Source: Nyssa sinensis (Eukaryota; Streptophyta; Magnoliopsida; Cornales; Nyssaceae). Taken from it: DNA of 64,000 bases. Positions 11,960 through 21,913 of this stretch are shown here, one piece after another. The stretch spans positions 31,690,239 through 31,754,238 of the forward strand of contig CM018052.1 of NCBI GenBank assembly GCA_008638375.1, given 5' to 3'. Made by a program: the position numbers and the translations under genes. The number at the start of each line of letters is the position of its first letter. The first letter of the stretch is position 1. The notes beneath the pieces are model-generated. The model was not told where the DNA came from. It ran no database searches and saw only the letters and a program-made list of their open reading frames with translations.

Positions 11960-12631
11960 AGAGCATCCAAAGAAAGTTCTTTCAGGATATATATACAGAG
12001 GGGCAAACAGGGACGGCAGACCCTTCCCCCCAACTCTCCGATCGTCCTCCTTCCCTTTTCTCTGTGCGCCTCCTTCCCCTTTCCCTTCCTCTGTGCTTCC
12101 TTCTTCATATCTGTCCATCACCAACACAAGATTTGACGAAAAATCAGGAGCAGGGAACAGAAAACTTACAATTTTTACGGCGAGCGATTTCACGGCGTTC
12201 AAATTTTTGACCTTTGGTAAGTTCTCTTTCTAAATCTCTGAAAATTTCTCTGTATTTATAGAGTTTTGTTGGTTGAATATAGCCGTTGTTGGTTGAATAG
12301 AGCCGTTGCCAGAACAGTAGAATCTGAAAATGGCACAACGGCTCTATGCAACCTCTCACTTTCTCTCTCCAGGGGTTGGAAACATGCCACTCCAAGACCA
12401 TGGCTGCCATTTTCCAACCCTTGATGCCACCCCCGTTGGAGTGGAAATTTTTAAATTTGGGGTGGCATTTTAGCGGTTACCGGCAGTTGGGCATATGCCA
12501 CCCCTGATGCAACTCTCTGTTGGAGTTGCTCTTAGGGCAGATTTATAATTCAAGGGTGCCAAAACACTGTTCAAAGTTGCAAATGGATAATTTGGTACCC
12601 CAAAATGGCAACTCCCTTTGGAGTTGCTCTT
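11014..12631. mobile_element. Second pair of Harbinger/Tourist-like ends
   Basis: The ~95 bp inward from 11014 (GAGCAACTCCAAGGGGGAGT ... CAGTGTTTTAGCACCCC ... TTATAAATCTGC) are matched in inverted orientation by the ~97 bp inward from 12631. TTA precedes 11014 and follows 12631. This pair overlaps rather than nests with 6778-12531: its right terminal piece starts immediately after that element's TTA at 12532-12534. Confidence 0.6.
11340..12531 (-). repeat. Right long inverted arm of the Harbinger element
   Basis: Counterpart of 6778-8050. It carries the AT-rich block in about three copies marked by 'caccctaaattaac' (11478, 11611, 11779 region), a (TA)n tract, the pyrimidine-rich mirror of the left purine stretch (about 12000-12110), and the terminal repeat. 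Confidence 0.75.
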
Positions 12632-12634
12632 AGA

Positions 12635-13781
12635 GTTCCATTCCCACCACCACCAACTTCTCTTGACTTCTCCATTACCAAATTTAATGTAATTTTAAAT
12701 TAAACACTAACATAAGTTTGAGAAAATTATCAATAATTTTGATTGCTTCTTACAATTCTTTAATAAAAACTATTTTTCATAAAAAAGAAAATGAAGTATA
12801 TAAAATAAGAATAAGAATAAATTTACCCAAATTATCGTTTAGAAAAACAAAAAGTGTTTTCCAAAACCAAAATCATGAAACAACTTACCCACTAATCCCA
12901 ATCTTATTTTACTTCTCAAAACTTGATTTGTTTAAAAAACCTTATTTACTTAATAAAATTTCTCAAAGTTTTTAATAATAAATTGAATAAAAAAAATAAC
13001 AGCACAAACTTTTTCTTGAAGGACAAGACATTCAAAATTTTATTTCTTTCAAACTTATAATAGTAAATCAATTGAAATTTATAATCAAAATAAACATATA
13101 GAGATATATTGAATTTTTTTCTTGTGATGTAAAAAAATGTCCTTTATTACTAAAAAAAAACTCACTTTCAGTAAAGTAATATTGAGTTTACAATTTTAAT
13201 GGAGTTGGGTTTTTAGAAAAAATAAAAAAATTCTGAAGGATATAAATTGAAAGCATTATGATATATACTCTTGCGATAAAATGAAAAGATTGAAATAATG
13301 TTACTGGTTTATCTAAACTCTTAGATTTACGGATTAATTTTATGAGATTAAATTTAATACGATTTAATTATAAATTATTTATGGCAATAGGTGAGAGAAT
13401 TTAGAAAAATTGAAGTAGTAGTTTGTATAAAGTCTCATGCATGATTTTGAATGTGAGAAAGAAGTGGGGAGTTCTTTTTTCGACTTTGACTCTTTGAATC
13501 CGATGTTTTTTTTTTTTTTTCAATTTCGAAAGTAACTGCTTCAACTTCAATCATTTAAATTTGTAAAATGCGGTAAATAATGTTTTTTTAGGGATAAATC
13601 GTGTTATTTGTAGTGGATTAATAATCTAATTTTAATTTTTTTTTGGAAATATTATGTTCAATAAAAAGTAAAAATAAATGTTTTAGCAAAATAGATTTTT
13701 TTCGAATTATATTAAAATTTTCCCAACAATTTCTTTTCCTTTTAGTTAAACTTTAGATTTCAGGGTGAAGAATATTATATA
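12635..13781. other. AT-rich intergenic DNA upstream of F-box fragment D
   Basis: No coding signal. About 13030-13340 matches the far-upstream regions of copies C (34.80-34.99 kb) and E (58.48-58.66 kb). The last ~90 bp match the immediate upstream of copies A and B. Confidence 0.6.
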
Positions 13782-13964
13782 ATGGCGACGAGCAGAAACT
13801 ACGATAGATGTTTCAAACGGCGACGAGCAGAAACTGCTTGTGATGAAATCTCAAGGCCATTGCCATCGCCACCAAAGCGGCGAAATGAAAAAAGCCAAGA
13901 CCAAATCAGTGGCTCGCCGGAGTCACGACAGCCAACAAAGCGGCAAGAGGAACGATTTCAATAA
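13782..13964 (+). pseudogene. F-box family 5' fragment, copy D
   Basis: ATG 13782 opens the family's N-terminal extension (DEISRPLPSPPKRR ... SGSPESRQPTKRQEE). Homology stops at about 13952, just before the F-box would begin, and the frame closes at 13962-13964. The segment 'gcgacgagcagaaact' occurs twice, at about 13785 and 13819, a local duplication that rewrites the first 15-20 codons. It keeps the 17 bp that copy A lacks. Too short to be functional. Confidence 0.8.
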
Positions 13965-14495
13965 TGGGCTAGTGAAATCCTAAGCCATATGGCATTGAAT
14001 ATGAAAATTCACCAAATTTGTCACTAAAGTGCACAACCCACACATATTCATTAACACCCAACATATAATAATCAATCGATCCACGACTAAGCATATATCT
14101 TTGGTCAGTGTCTGCACCAAAAACAAAACAAAAAAAAAAAATTAGATAGTACTCATCAATTTTTCATCAATTTTTTTTTCCGGTAATATAGAATATCTTG
14201 GATTAGTTTGCGCGCACCAACCTATGTCCTTACAGTCCTCACCAACTTATGTATTTTCTTTCGAAAGACTTGTGTTGGGTAGTCCCAAGAATTTTTGTAT
14301 TGGCCATGAAATTAGAAGCTGCGAACTTAGATTAGTAAGCCCTTTAACAAACTAAAGCCCTTAGAGTTAGATGGTACCCATCATTTCTAGAGTCTATGGG
14401 CAGAAAATGCCTCTAGCAAAGAGCACCAAGATGACAAAATCACTTAAATGAGAACAAATTATTTGATCACTCTCGAAGACAATCCAATCAGCTTA
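13965..14495. other. Unassigned DNA, possible minus-strand exon scrap
   Basis: On the minus strand, about 14115 down to 13970 reads open after an acceptor-like 'gcag' and contains RYMLSRGSIDYYMLG and VWVVHFSDKFGEFSYSMP, ending in a stop. It looks like a real terminal exon but I do not recognise the family. The remainder to 14495 shows nothing. Confidence 0.3.
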
Positions 14496-14500
14496 CTATT

Positions 14501-15104
14501 TGATGCTGCACTTTTTGGCTCCTACGAGGACTACTGAGGACTCCGAACTCCGTTACCTGATGAAATCTCAAAAAGAATATCAGAGGACCACTGGATTGGC
14601 TCCGGTAGTCGCCGCTCCGATGCTTAAGTTAATAAACTGAATTGAAAGACTATAATGTAAGCCAAAGAATGAGCATGAAAATAATAGCGTACCTTAGGGC
14701 TTTATTTATAGGTTGCGGCTTCCTAAGTTGATTAGGATTTGGAGTCGTGAATATAGGGATTTGATCATCGGAGAATGGCAGTTACCATGTTAGACACTAC
14801 GCTTGATAGATATCTGTAGGTGGCAGTTTCCTTATCGAAGGCTGTTTCCTTTTTCGAGGTCGAAAGTCCATAGAAGGCGGTGACCAGTTCGGAATCCCTT
14901 ATGCTCTAGAGGATGCTTAAGGCGGTGATGAGCTCTGAACCCTGGGGAATGCTCTGAAGGACATGTGCTCAGACTTGTGAGTTCTGGAGGATAAGTGCAT
15001 AAGCCTGTTTTGAATGGCTGAGTATGCTCTGGATAGTCGAGCCTTAACTGGTCTGTAGGCACACGTGTCACATGGGGATTGGTCTGTCACTTTGTGGTTT
15101 ATCA
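14501..15104 (-). repeat. Tat-1 3' LTR
   Basis: 604 bp, the same length as the partner at 24372-24975. It is the 3' copy because the coding genes run on the minus strand. The purine-rich tract abuts it. Confidence 0.95.
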
Positions 15105-15120
15105 GCTACTCCCTCCCGAG
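15105..15120 (-). other. Tat-1 polypurine tract
   Basis: On the minus strand this reads GGCTCGGGAGGGAGTAGC, directly before the 3' LTR, as expected for the primer of plus-strand DNA synthesis. Confidence 0.7.
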
Positions 15121-15306
15121 CCTTAGTTGAAGCTTTACGCGTAATTAGGGTTATGAGCTCACGAAAAGTCACACGTTCTGTCTTTCCATTTCCCAAGACG
15201 ACCATTGATGGGTCATTTATTGCGCAGCCTGTCGTTTGGGCTTTTGGCGCCATCATTGCCTTCAACCGCCACGGCGGTTCGGCTTGGTGGGCCCATATTT
15301 TGAACA

Positions 15307-15316
15307 TATATATAAA
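15307..15316 (+). promoter_or_regulatory. TATA box of the Tat-1 antisense gene
   Basis: TATATATAAA lies about 275 bp before ATG 15590 on the plus strand. Tat-2 has TATAAATA at 48373-48380 in the matching position, downstream of a shared block ('gccatttattgcgcagcc'). Confidence 0.6.
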
Positions 15317-15589
15317 GAGGGGGAAAGCTTAGTACGCTTTTTCCCTTACCATTTAACGCGCAAAAGATCCTGCCATTGCTGAACCAGAGTGTCCAGAGAA
15401 CCTAAGAAGCATAACTCATCCGAAGCTCCCACCTCCACCTCTTGTTTGATTTCAGGTTCGATTTCGGCCTTTCTCTTATTATTTCTTTTTCCATCTACCA
15501 GAACTTTCTTCCCCCTTTTTTGCTTTGTGACAATGTTGGCTTTTTCTTCATCTTCTAGTTCTAATGACGGCACATGAAGCTCTTCCAAG

Positions 15590-17445
15590 ATGATTGTGAC
15601 GTCTAATGTCCAAAATGTAGATAGTCATTCTTCCGGTAGTGCCGAAAATAGGATAGTAGGATCCCCCTCCAATTCGGAGGTTAGGATAGTAGATGCTTTC
15701 TTAGAGCCAAGAAATAAGGTTGGAGAGACCTCTAGTCGATCCTCTCAAAGGGAAGAAGGGGAAAGTGCCATTACCGAGGGCATGTTAACAGAATTGTGGG
15801 AAAAATATAACCTCTCCTTGAGTGTCACCTTTAGGGTTCTGAGCGCCCTAGATCACCTATATGATGTCAGGGAAGGCGAAATTTGTGTTTACCTCACTTG
15901 GTTTGAAATGGGATTAACACTCCCTCTTCCTGACTTAGTTAGGAAGTTCTTTTGTTGGTTTAATATTTGCCCTGTCGATCTTAACTTGAACAGTTGGAGG
16001 CATCTTTTGGGCTTCATAGTGTTAGGTCATTTAAATAATGTTGATGTGTCCCTAGACTTGATCCGTAGTAATATGGATCTGAAATATATGAGGTCGGAGA
16101 GCCTCTTTTACATGTCTTTCGATAGGGGGTTCAGACCCCTTTCCTCTGTGCCCACTTCCAATAAAACTTGAAAGAAGTGGTACTTCTTCATTAATAGAGG
16201 ATGGGAGCGTGAAGACCCCAAGAGCATTTCTCAACATTCCCCCGTACTACCGAGATCAAGGGTGAGACCCAATTTTCTTATAACTGTTTTGGTTCTGTTT
16301 CGTGCTCTGACTACCGATCTGATTGATTAACTTCCGTTCTCATGTTTCCTATGCAAACAAAAGTGCCTGGAAAAGGTCCATTTTTACTATTGACCTTCAG
16401 AACCAGTATCGTCAACTCCTCCAGACATCTAACCGCGCCCACACAGGTATTGTTACCCCAGAGAATTTGATGGCCACCAAGAAACGTGTTGAAGATCTCA
16501 AGAGAAGTTTGATGGCGAGGTGGACTTCAGAGCCACAAAGGGTGGGGGAGACTTCTTCCCTAGTTGAGCCTCCCCTACAAGTGAAAAGGAGGAGGCTAAT
16601 CTCTAGCTCTCCCGACCGTACTCACTCTGAGGATGAGAGGGAAGCCCCTGCCCCGATATCAATGGTTCCCCTACTCCAATCAAGCGAATAAGCAAGGGGA
16701 AGTCGACTGCCAGAACCCCCCAAACTTCAGATGATTCCGGCTACCAAGCTGCTAAGAAGGCTCTGAAGGAGTTCTGGGCTAAGGGCCCTCTGCAGTTCAA
16801 GGGGCAGAAACCAGAGAAGTTGATGGCCGATCTTGTTGCCCTTCAGATCAAGGTAACTTCTTAATTTCTCCTTCCCCCCCTCTCCTCTTTATATTATTGC
16901 TGATTTATTTATTTTGTACCTTGCAGTCCATGCACACTCTGGCAGCTCTAACGGAGACTTCTCCAGATTCAGGGGAAGTTGAAAAACTTCAGACTGAATT
17001 AGATGAAGTGAGGCTGTAATTGAGGACTACCCAATCTGCAACCCACGCTGCTAAAGAGAAGTTGAGGGAGGTATCCAAAGATTTGGCTGTGATGGAGTCT
17101 GAGAGGGACCTTCTCGCTCGGAAAGTAGAGGAGCTTCAGAGGGAGCTGCGTGATCTTCGATATCTCTATAATCAGAAGCTTCAGGACGCAGTTGATCATG
17201 CTAAGATCGAAACCGAAACGGAAATGAGGGCGAAAGTTGAAGAAATGGGCAATGAGCTTATCTAATTTGGCTTCAACAACTTTCGGTCCAAGTTTCTTAC
17301 CAAGTTTCCGGATTTCGACTTGTCATCGATTGTGGATCCTGGAGCTCCTCCTTCTGATGTTGCGGCTCCGAGCGGAGAGGCTGAATCTACCTCTTCCGAA
17401 CTTCCTCCAGCAGAGGAGTTTGCCCTTGCCGATCCTGTAGCCTGA
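15590..17445 (+). pseudogene. Tat-1 antisense gene (Transposase_28-like, coiled coil), degraded
   Basis: Opposite in strand to gag-pol. Exon 1, 15590-16261, carries the conserved block GEICVYLTWFEMGL ... NSWRHLLGFIVLGHL ... RPLSSVPTSNKT, which resembles the plant 'putative gypsy type transposon' (Transposase_28) family. Exon 2 is about 16357-16852 and exon 3 is 16927-17445 (long coiled coil, then acidic tail). Introns match those of Tat-2. Lesions are TGA at 16169-16171 (Trp in Tat-2), the first acceptor changed from AG to AA (16355-16356), a one-base loss near 16675, TAA at about 17017, and TAA at about 17263 where Tat-2 has CGG. Biochemical role unknown. Confidence 0.8.
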
Positions 17446-18225
17446 ATTTTCCATATTTGATTTATTTTCTTTCGAAAAACTGATGTACTTAAATTATTTC
17501 AGTTTAATATAATCAACTCTCTTTTGAGCATTTTCAATTTTCTGAACTGCAATTCTTGTCAATTTTGAAGATTGTGATGAATGCCAGGCAGAGTTGGTAC
17601 ATCCATAACTTACTAATGCTCTGTAGTATAAGCTTGGGCCCCAGCCCTCTGAACTTTAATGTAACCAAAGATGTTCAAGAACTAACTGTACCACAAACCA
17701 GTTGGTTAGGATCAGAAAAACTGCCTTCCGAGTAGAGCAACTTGTAATAATTTTGAGCAAAATTGCCAAAAGAGATTCGACAACGATTGCATATGTCTCT
17801 TAAGTTCAGAACAAAGCAAGAAGACTAAAATAAACAATTGAGCCTGAGTCTGAGATCATATTTTGAAGTAAATATCCCGAACAACAGGACTTGTAATGAT
17901 TTTGCCAGAAGACTTGTAGAAAACAAATCATTCAGGACTTAACCGTTGAACCAAAAGACTTGTGGTAGTAAATGAACTGATAATAACCAGATGGTAATTG
18001 ATCAAATCTTCGGTAGTCCGATCCTTTGCTTAGAACTTTAAAAGGTACAGAACAGATCTTTCAAGACCAGAGCTTATTTTTCCATGGTTAGCAAGAACTT
18101 AAGCAAGGAGTTTCGTGATAAACTGGACCAGAATTTGTCTGATCAAGAATATTTGTACCCATGTAGTTAGGAAATTTGAATCAAATTGTCTTTAGATTCA
18201 GGAGGTAACCGTGCAGGTTTACTGA
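17446..18225. other. Tat-1 non-coding spacer
   Basis: Lies between the antisense gene and the minisatellite. It starts with an AATATAATCAA-type polyadenylation-like region. No reading frame is supported. Related to the Tat-2 region 50435-51030, but without the second promoter found there. Confidence 0.6.
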
Positions 18226-18533
18226 GATAGACCAGACCTGGGGATATGTGCATTAAGATAGACCAGACCTAGGGGTCTGTGCACTAAGATGGATCAAACC
18301 TGAGGGTCTGTGCATTAAGATGGACCAGACCTGGGGGTCTGTGCATTAAGATGGACCAGACCTGAGGGTTTGTGCATTAAGATGGACCAGACCGAGGTCT
18401 GTGTATTAAGATGGACCAGACCTGGGGGTCTGTGCATTAAGATGGACCAGACCTGGGGGTCTGTGCATTAAGATGGACCAGACCTGGGGGTCTGTGCATT
18501 AAGATGGACCAAACCTGGAGGTCTGTGCATTAA
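18226..18533. repeat. 31-bp minisatellite, 10 units (Tat-1)
   Basis: Ten head-to-tail units, nine of 31 bp and one of 29 bp, with core GGACCAGACCTGG followed by GGTCTGTGCATTAA. Units 4, 7, 8 and 9 are identical, so the array is recently homogenised. It sits between integrase and the antisense gene. Tat-lineage elements are known to carry variable tandem repeats here. Confidence 0.95.
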
Positions 18534-18544
18534 ATAGGAACACT

Positions 18545-19783
18545 TTATAGAGATATTTTAAGAAAGAATCTTTGTTGATAATATTTCTGTAAGTGTTCTA
18601 TATTCCAAGGACTGGGAACAACCTTCCCAACCATGTCTTCTAACCAGTACGTAGTAGGTCTGACAATCTTTGTTACTCTATAAGGACCTTCCCAATTGGG
18701 TGCAAGCTTTCTCATAGTAGGATCTTTGGTATTTGGGAACACTCTTCTCAGGACGAGGTCCCCAATTAGAAAACCAATGGGTTTTAGTCCCACTTTAGAG
18801 TTGTTGGCCATCCTGTGCTGATACGCTTTCATCCTGATCCTGGCTTGATCCCTTTTTTCCTCAAGTAAGTCCAAGTTTTTTGTGAGCTACTGGTCGTTGG
18901 CCCCTTGGTTGAAATCTTCAGTCCTCAGGGTAGGCATGCCGATCTCCACAGGGATCATTGCTTCTGTGCCATAGGCAAACGAGAAGGGAGTTTCTAAGGT
19001 GGGTGTTCTTCTGGTGGTTCTGTAGGCCTAAAGAACACCAGGGAGTTCTTCAACCCATCTTCCCTTGGCTTCTTCTAATATCTTTTTTAATGTATCGAGA
19101 ATGGTTCGATTGGTGACCTCTACTTGACCATTGGCTTGGGGATGGTCAGGAGAAGAAAAGGGTTGGTGAATGTGCAGGTCTTGGCAGAATTTCTTGAAAA
19201 CCCTGCCAGTAAATTGAGTACCATTATCTGAGATGATAACACATGGTATGCCACATCTGCAAACTATGTTCTTCCAAGTGAAGCTCCTGACTTCTTTTTC
19301 TGTAATGTGTGTTAGTGGCTCTGCCTCTGCCCATTTAAAGAAATAGTCAACAACCACCAAGAGGTATTTCCTGTTCGGTGTGGCTTTTGGCAGATGACCT
19401 ATGATGTCCATTCCCCACTGAGCAAACGGCCAAGGGCTGGCAATAGGAATGAGCTCATGGTGAGGCTGGTGTTGGTATGGGGCAAACCTTTGGCATTTAT
19501 CGCACTTCTGGACGTACTCTTTTGCTTGTGTCAATATGCTCGGCCAGTAATAGCCTTGTGTTAAAGCTCGGTGGGCCAGAGTCCTACCATCATTGTGGTT
19601 ACCACAGATTCCTTCATAAATTTCAGCCAGGACATAGTTGGACTCTTCTAGAGCTAGACACTTTAGCAGTGGTTGAGAATAAGATCTTCTGTAAAGCTTC
19701 CCATTTAAGATCAGGTACCGGGCTGCCCTCATTCGTATTCTTCTGTTCTTGTTCTTGTCCTCTGGTAGGAGCCCACCTTCCAA
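18545..19783 (-). pseudogene. Tat-1 integrase (broken)
   Basis: Would insert the cDNA into the genome. The N-terminal zinc-binding part is HNDGRTLAHRALTQGYYW ... CDKCQR. The DDE core is Asp in WGMDIIGHLP, Asp in ISDNGTQFTG and Glu in NGQVEVTNR. The C-terminal part (KLAPNWEGPYRVTKIV) ends near KYYQ. A TAG at 19025-19027 (Trp in Tat-2, GVLWAYRTT) splits it; the next frame resumes with AYRTTRRTPT. Another stop near 18889 precedes LTKNLDLLEEKRDQ. Metal-binding and catalytic residues are present. Confidence 0.9.
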
Positions 19784-19816
19784 ATACTATAAGATAGGAG
19801 TCATCCAGTTCTGGGT

Positions 19817-20789
19817 CTACTGGGTAGCTTGTGCCGTTTGAACTTCCTTTATACTTGGTCCTGATTGATAGGAAATTTTCAACGTGGATTCACCTTCAGC
19901 CTTGAGATGGGATGCCATATTTGCCAAAGCATCGGCACTGGAGTTCTGACCTCTTTCAATTTTCTGGATCAAGAATTTTTTAAAGGAGCTCTTTAGTGAA
20001 TTGACTAGTTTCGCGTACCGCAGCATCCTGTCATCTTTGATAGAGAATTCCCCCAGAACTTGGCTTACCACCAGTTGGGAATCAGAAAAAAACTTCAAGG
20101 TTCTGAGCCTCACATTCCAGTGCTAGCTTTATCCCAAGGATAAGGACTTCGTAATCTGCTTCATTGTTAGAGGCTCTAAATCCCAAGCTGATTGTTTTTT
20201 CTGTTATAAGCCCGTCAGGGGACTGTAACACCAGGCCGATACCGGAGCCAAGGTCTGTGGATGATCTGTCAGTATAAAGCTGCCAGGTTCCCGAGCTTTC
20301 ATAAAGCTGCGCTCTGTCTTGTAGTGCCGGGATGAACTCAGCCACAAAATTGGCCAAGGCTTGTCCTTTGATAGAGATTCGTGGAACATAGGATATGTCA
20401 AATTCCCCTAACTCCACTGACCACTTGACTAGTCGTCCTGATACTTCTGGCTTTCGAAGGACTGACTTCAGTGGGTAGGCTGTTGGGATTTCGATGGGAT
20501 GAGCTTGAAAGTAAGGTCTGAGTTTTTGTGTTGAGGTTATTAGTGCAAAGGCCAATTTTTCAATTTCTGGATATCTCTTTTCTGTATCCAGTAATGCCCT
20601 GCTAACATAGAATATAGGCTTCTGGACTCCCCTGTCTTGCTTGACCAGTACAGAACTAACAGCGTTCTCAGAGACAGCAAGGTAAAGGAAGAGTTTTTCC
20701 CCTTGGATTGGCTTTGATAAAAGCTCAGGGGAAGCTAGGTATTCCTTCAGTTCTTGAAAAGCTTTTTCACATTCTTCATACCACTGCAA
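19817..20789 (-). pseudogene. Tat-1 dual RNase H region (broken)
   Basis: Contains two RNase H domains. The first is the Gypsy RNase H remnant (FLYLAVSENAVSSVLV ... YFQAHPIEIPT), with the expected catalytic Asp position not conserved. The second is archaeal-type (LYTDRSSTDLGSGIG ... SNNEADYEVLILG ... SDSQLVV ... ADALANMAS). This duplication is diagnostic of the Tat lineage. In LYTDRSST the Gly after the catalytic Asp is Arg, unlike LCIDGSST in Tat-2. The frame breaks near 20100 (VFFSDSQ). Confidence 0.85.
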
Positions 20790-21904
20790 GGTTTTATTTC
20801 CCTTCAGAGCTTTGAAGAACGGGAGGCAGCTGTCCGTGGATTTGGAAATAAATCTACTCAGAGCTGCAATTCTACCGTTCAGAGCTTGAATTTCTTTCTG
20901 TCTTTAGAGATTCCAGATCGATCAAGGCCCTGATCTGAGTGGGGTCTGTTTCAATACCTTTCTGAGAGACAATGTACCCCAAGAACTTTCCCTTAGTTAC
21001 CCCGAAGGTACACTTCAAGGGATTTAGTTTCATCTTGTGTTGTTTCAGGATATCAAATGTTTGGGCCAGATGTTAGAGGTGGCTATTCTTTCGCAAGCTC
21101 TTGACCAGCATGTCATCTATATAAACCTCCATGGTACTGCCAATTAGAGGACTGAACATCTTATTAACCAGACGCTGATATGTGGCCCCAACATTTTTTA
21201 GTCCGAACGGCATCACTCTATAGCAGTAGAGTCCTCGTTCGGTGATGAATGCAGTCTTTTCCTGATCTGAAGGGTGCATCTGGATTTGGTTATAGCCTAA
21301 GTAAGCATCCATGAGGCTCATAAGTTCATGCCCTGCAGTCGCATCAACTAGCTGATCTATCCTTGGCAGAGGAAAGCTGTCCTTGGGACAAGCTTTGTTG
21401 AGGTCTGTATAGTCAACACAGACTCTCCACTTGCCATTTTTCTTCTTGACCAGCATGGTATTAGCTAGCCAATCAGGGTAAAATACCTCTCGTATCATCT
21501 TGGCCTCAAGCAACCTCTAGACTTCTTCATTGATGATCCGATGCCGCTCTGGAGCTAGTGGCCTTCTTTTCTGCCTCACTGGTGGATAGTCAGGATCCAC
21601 CATTAACTTATGAGTGATGAGTTCTGGATCTATGCCCTCCATATCCTTCGTTTCCCATGCAAACACACAGGTTATTTTTCAAGAATCTTATTATCTCCTT
21701 CTGCTCGGTAGGTGACAGGTCTGGACTTATTTGCAGATAGCGCCCTTGTGATTCTGAGCTGACCAGTACTTTGATAGGGTCTCCTATGGGCTTGGCCCTG
21801 CTATCCCTTCCTTTTGGGCTCAGAGGCTCATCAATTCTGGAGGGGTAGTCTTCGATCTCGTGGTGGAGGGAGAGGTCTGAATCCACCCATTCACAAGTGT
21901 GCAA
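20790..21904 (-). pseudogene. Tat-1 reverse transcriptase (broken)
   Basis: Copies the element's RNA into DNA. The leader (CEWVDSDLSL ... LVSSESQGRYLQ) follows the TAG junction. A 2-base loss near 21655 shifts frame before FAWETKDMEG. A stop lies near 21515 (EEV*RLLEAKM). The RT core runs 21513-21073: ANTMLVKKKNGKWRVCVDYT, DSFPLPRIDQLVD, FITERGLYCYRVMPFGLKN and the catalytic YIDDMLVKS. A TAG at about 21073 (Gln in Tat-2 SHLQHLAQ) and a frameshift near 20905 follow. Confidence 0.9.
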
Positions 21905-21913
21905 TAATTGCTA
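21905..21913 (-). promoter_or_regulatory. Candidate stop-readthrough site, TAG-CAA-TTA (Tat-1)
   Basis: Minus-strand codons read AAA TAG CAA TTA in the frame that continues from protease (ECHALAFKERASK) into the RT leader (QLLHTCEWVD). UAG followed by CAA UUA fits the UAG-CAR-YYA context known to promote readthrough in plants. The identical nine bases occur at the same position in Tat-2. Confidence 0.6.

Larger units (their letters stand above)
6778..12531. mobile_element. PIF/Harbinger DNA transposon with long inverted arms
   Basis: The ends are inverted copies beginning GAGCAACTCCAA and sharing the subterminal motif CATCAGGGGTGGCAT. TTA flanks both ends (6775-6777, 12532-12534), the target duplication expected for this superfamily. 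Inside are a Myb/SANT-like ORF1 (plus strand) and a DDE transposase (minus strand), the two genes typical of autonomous PIF/Harbinger elements. Both are broken, so the element is dead. Unusually, the inverted arms extend about 1.2 kb each instead of a few tens of bases. A second, overlapping set of ends (11014 and 12631) shows that more than one element or a rearrangement contributed. Confidence 0.8.

Noticed and set aside
18226..18533. CRISPR-like regularly spaced repeats
   Set aside because: Head-to-tail units with no spacers inside a plant retrotransposon; a minisatellite.
21640..21665. Possible programmed frameshift shared by both Tat elements just before the FAWET motif
   Set aside because: The indels differ (two bases lost in Tat-1, one base a few positions away in Tat-2), so they look like independent decay.
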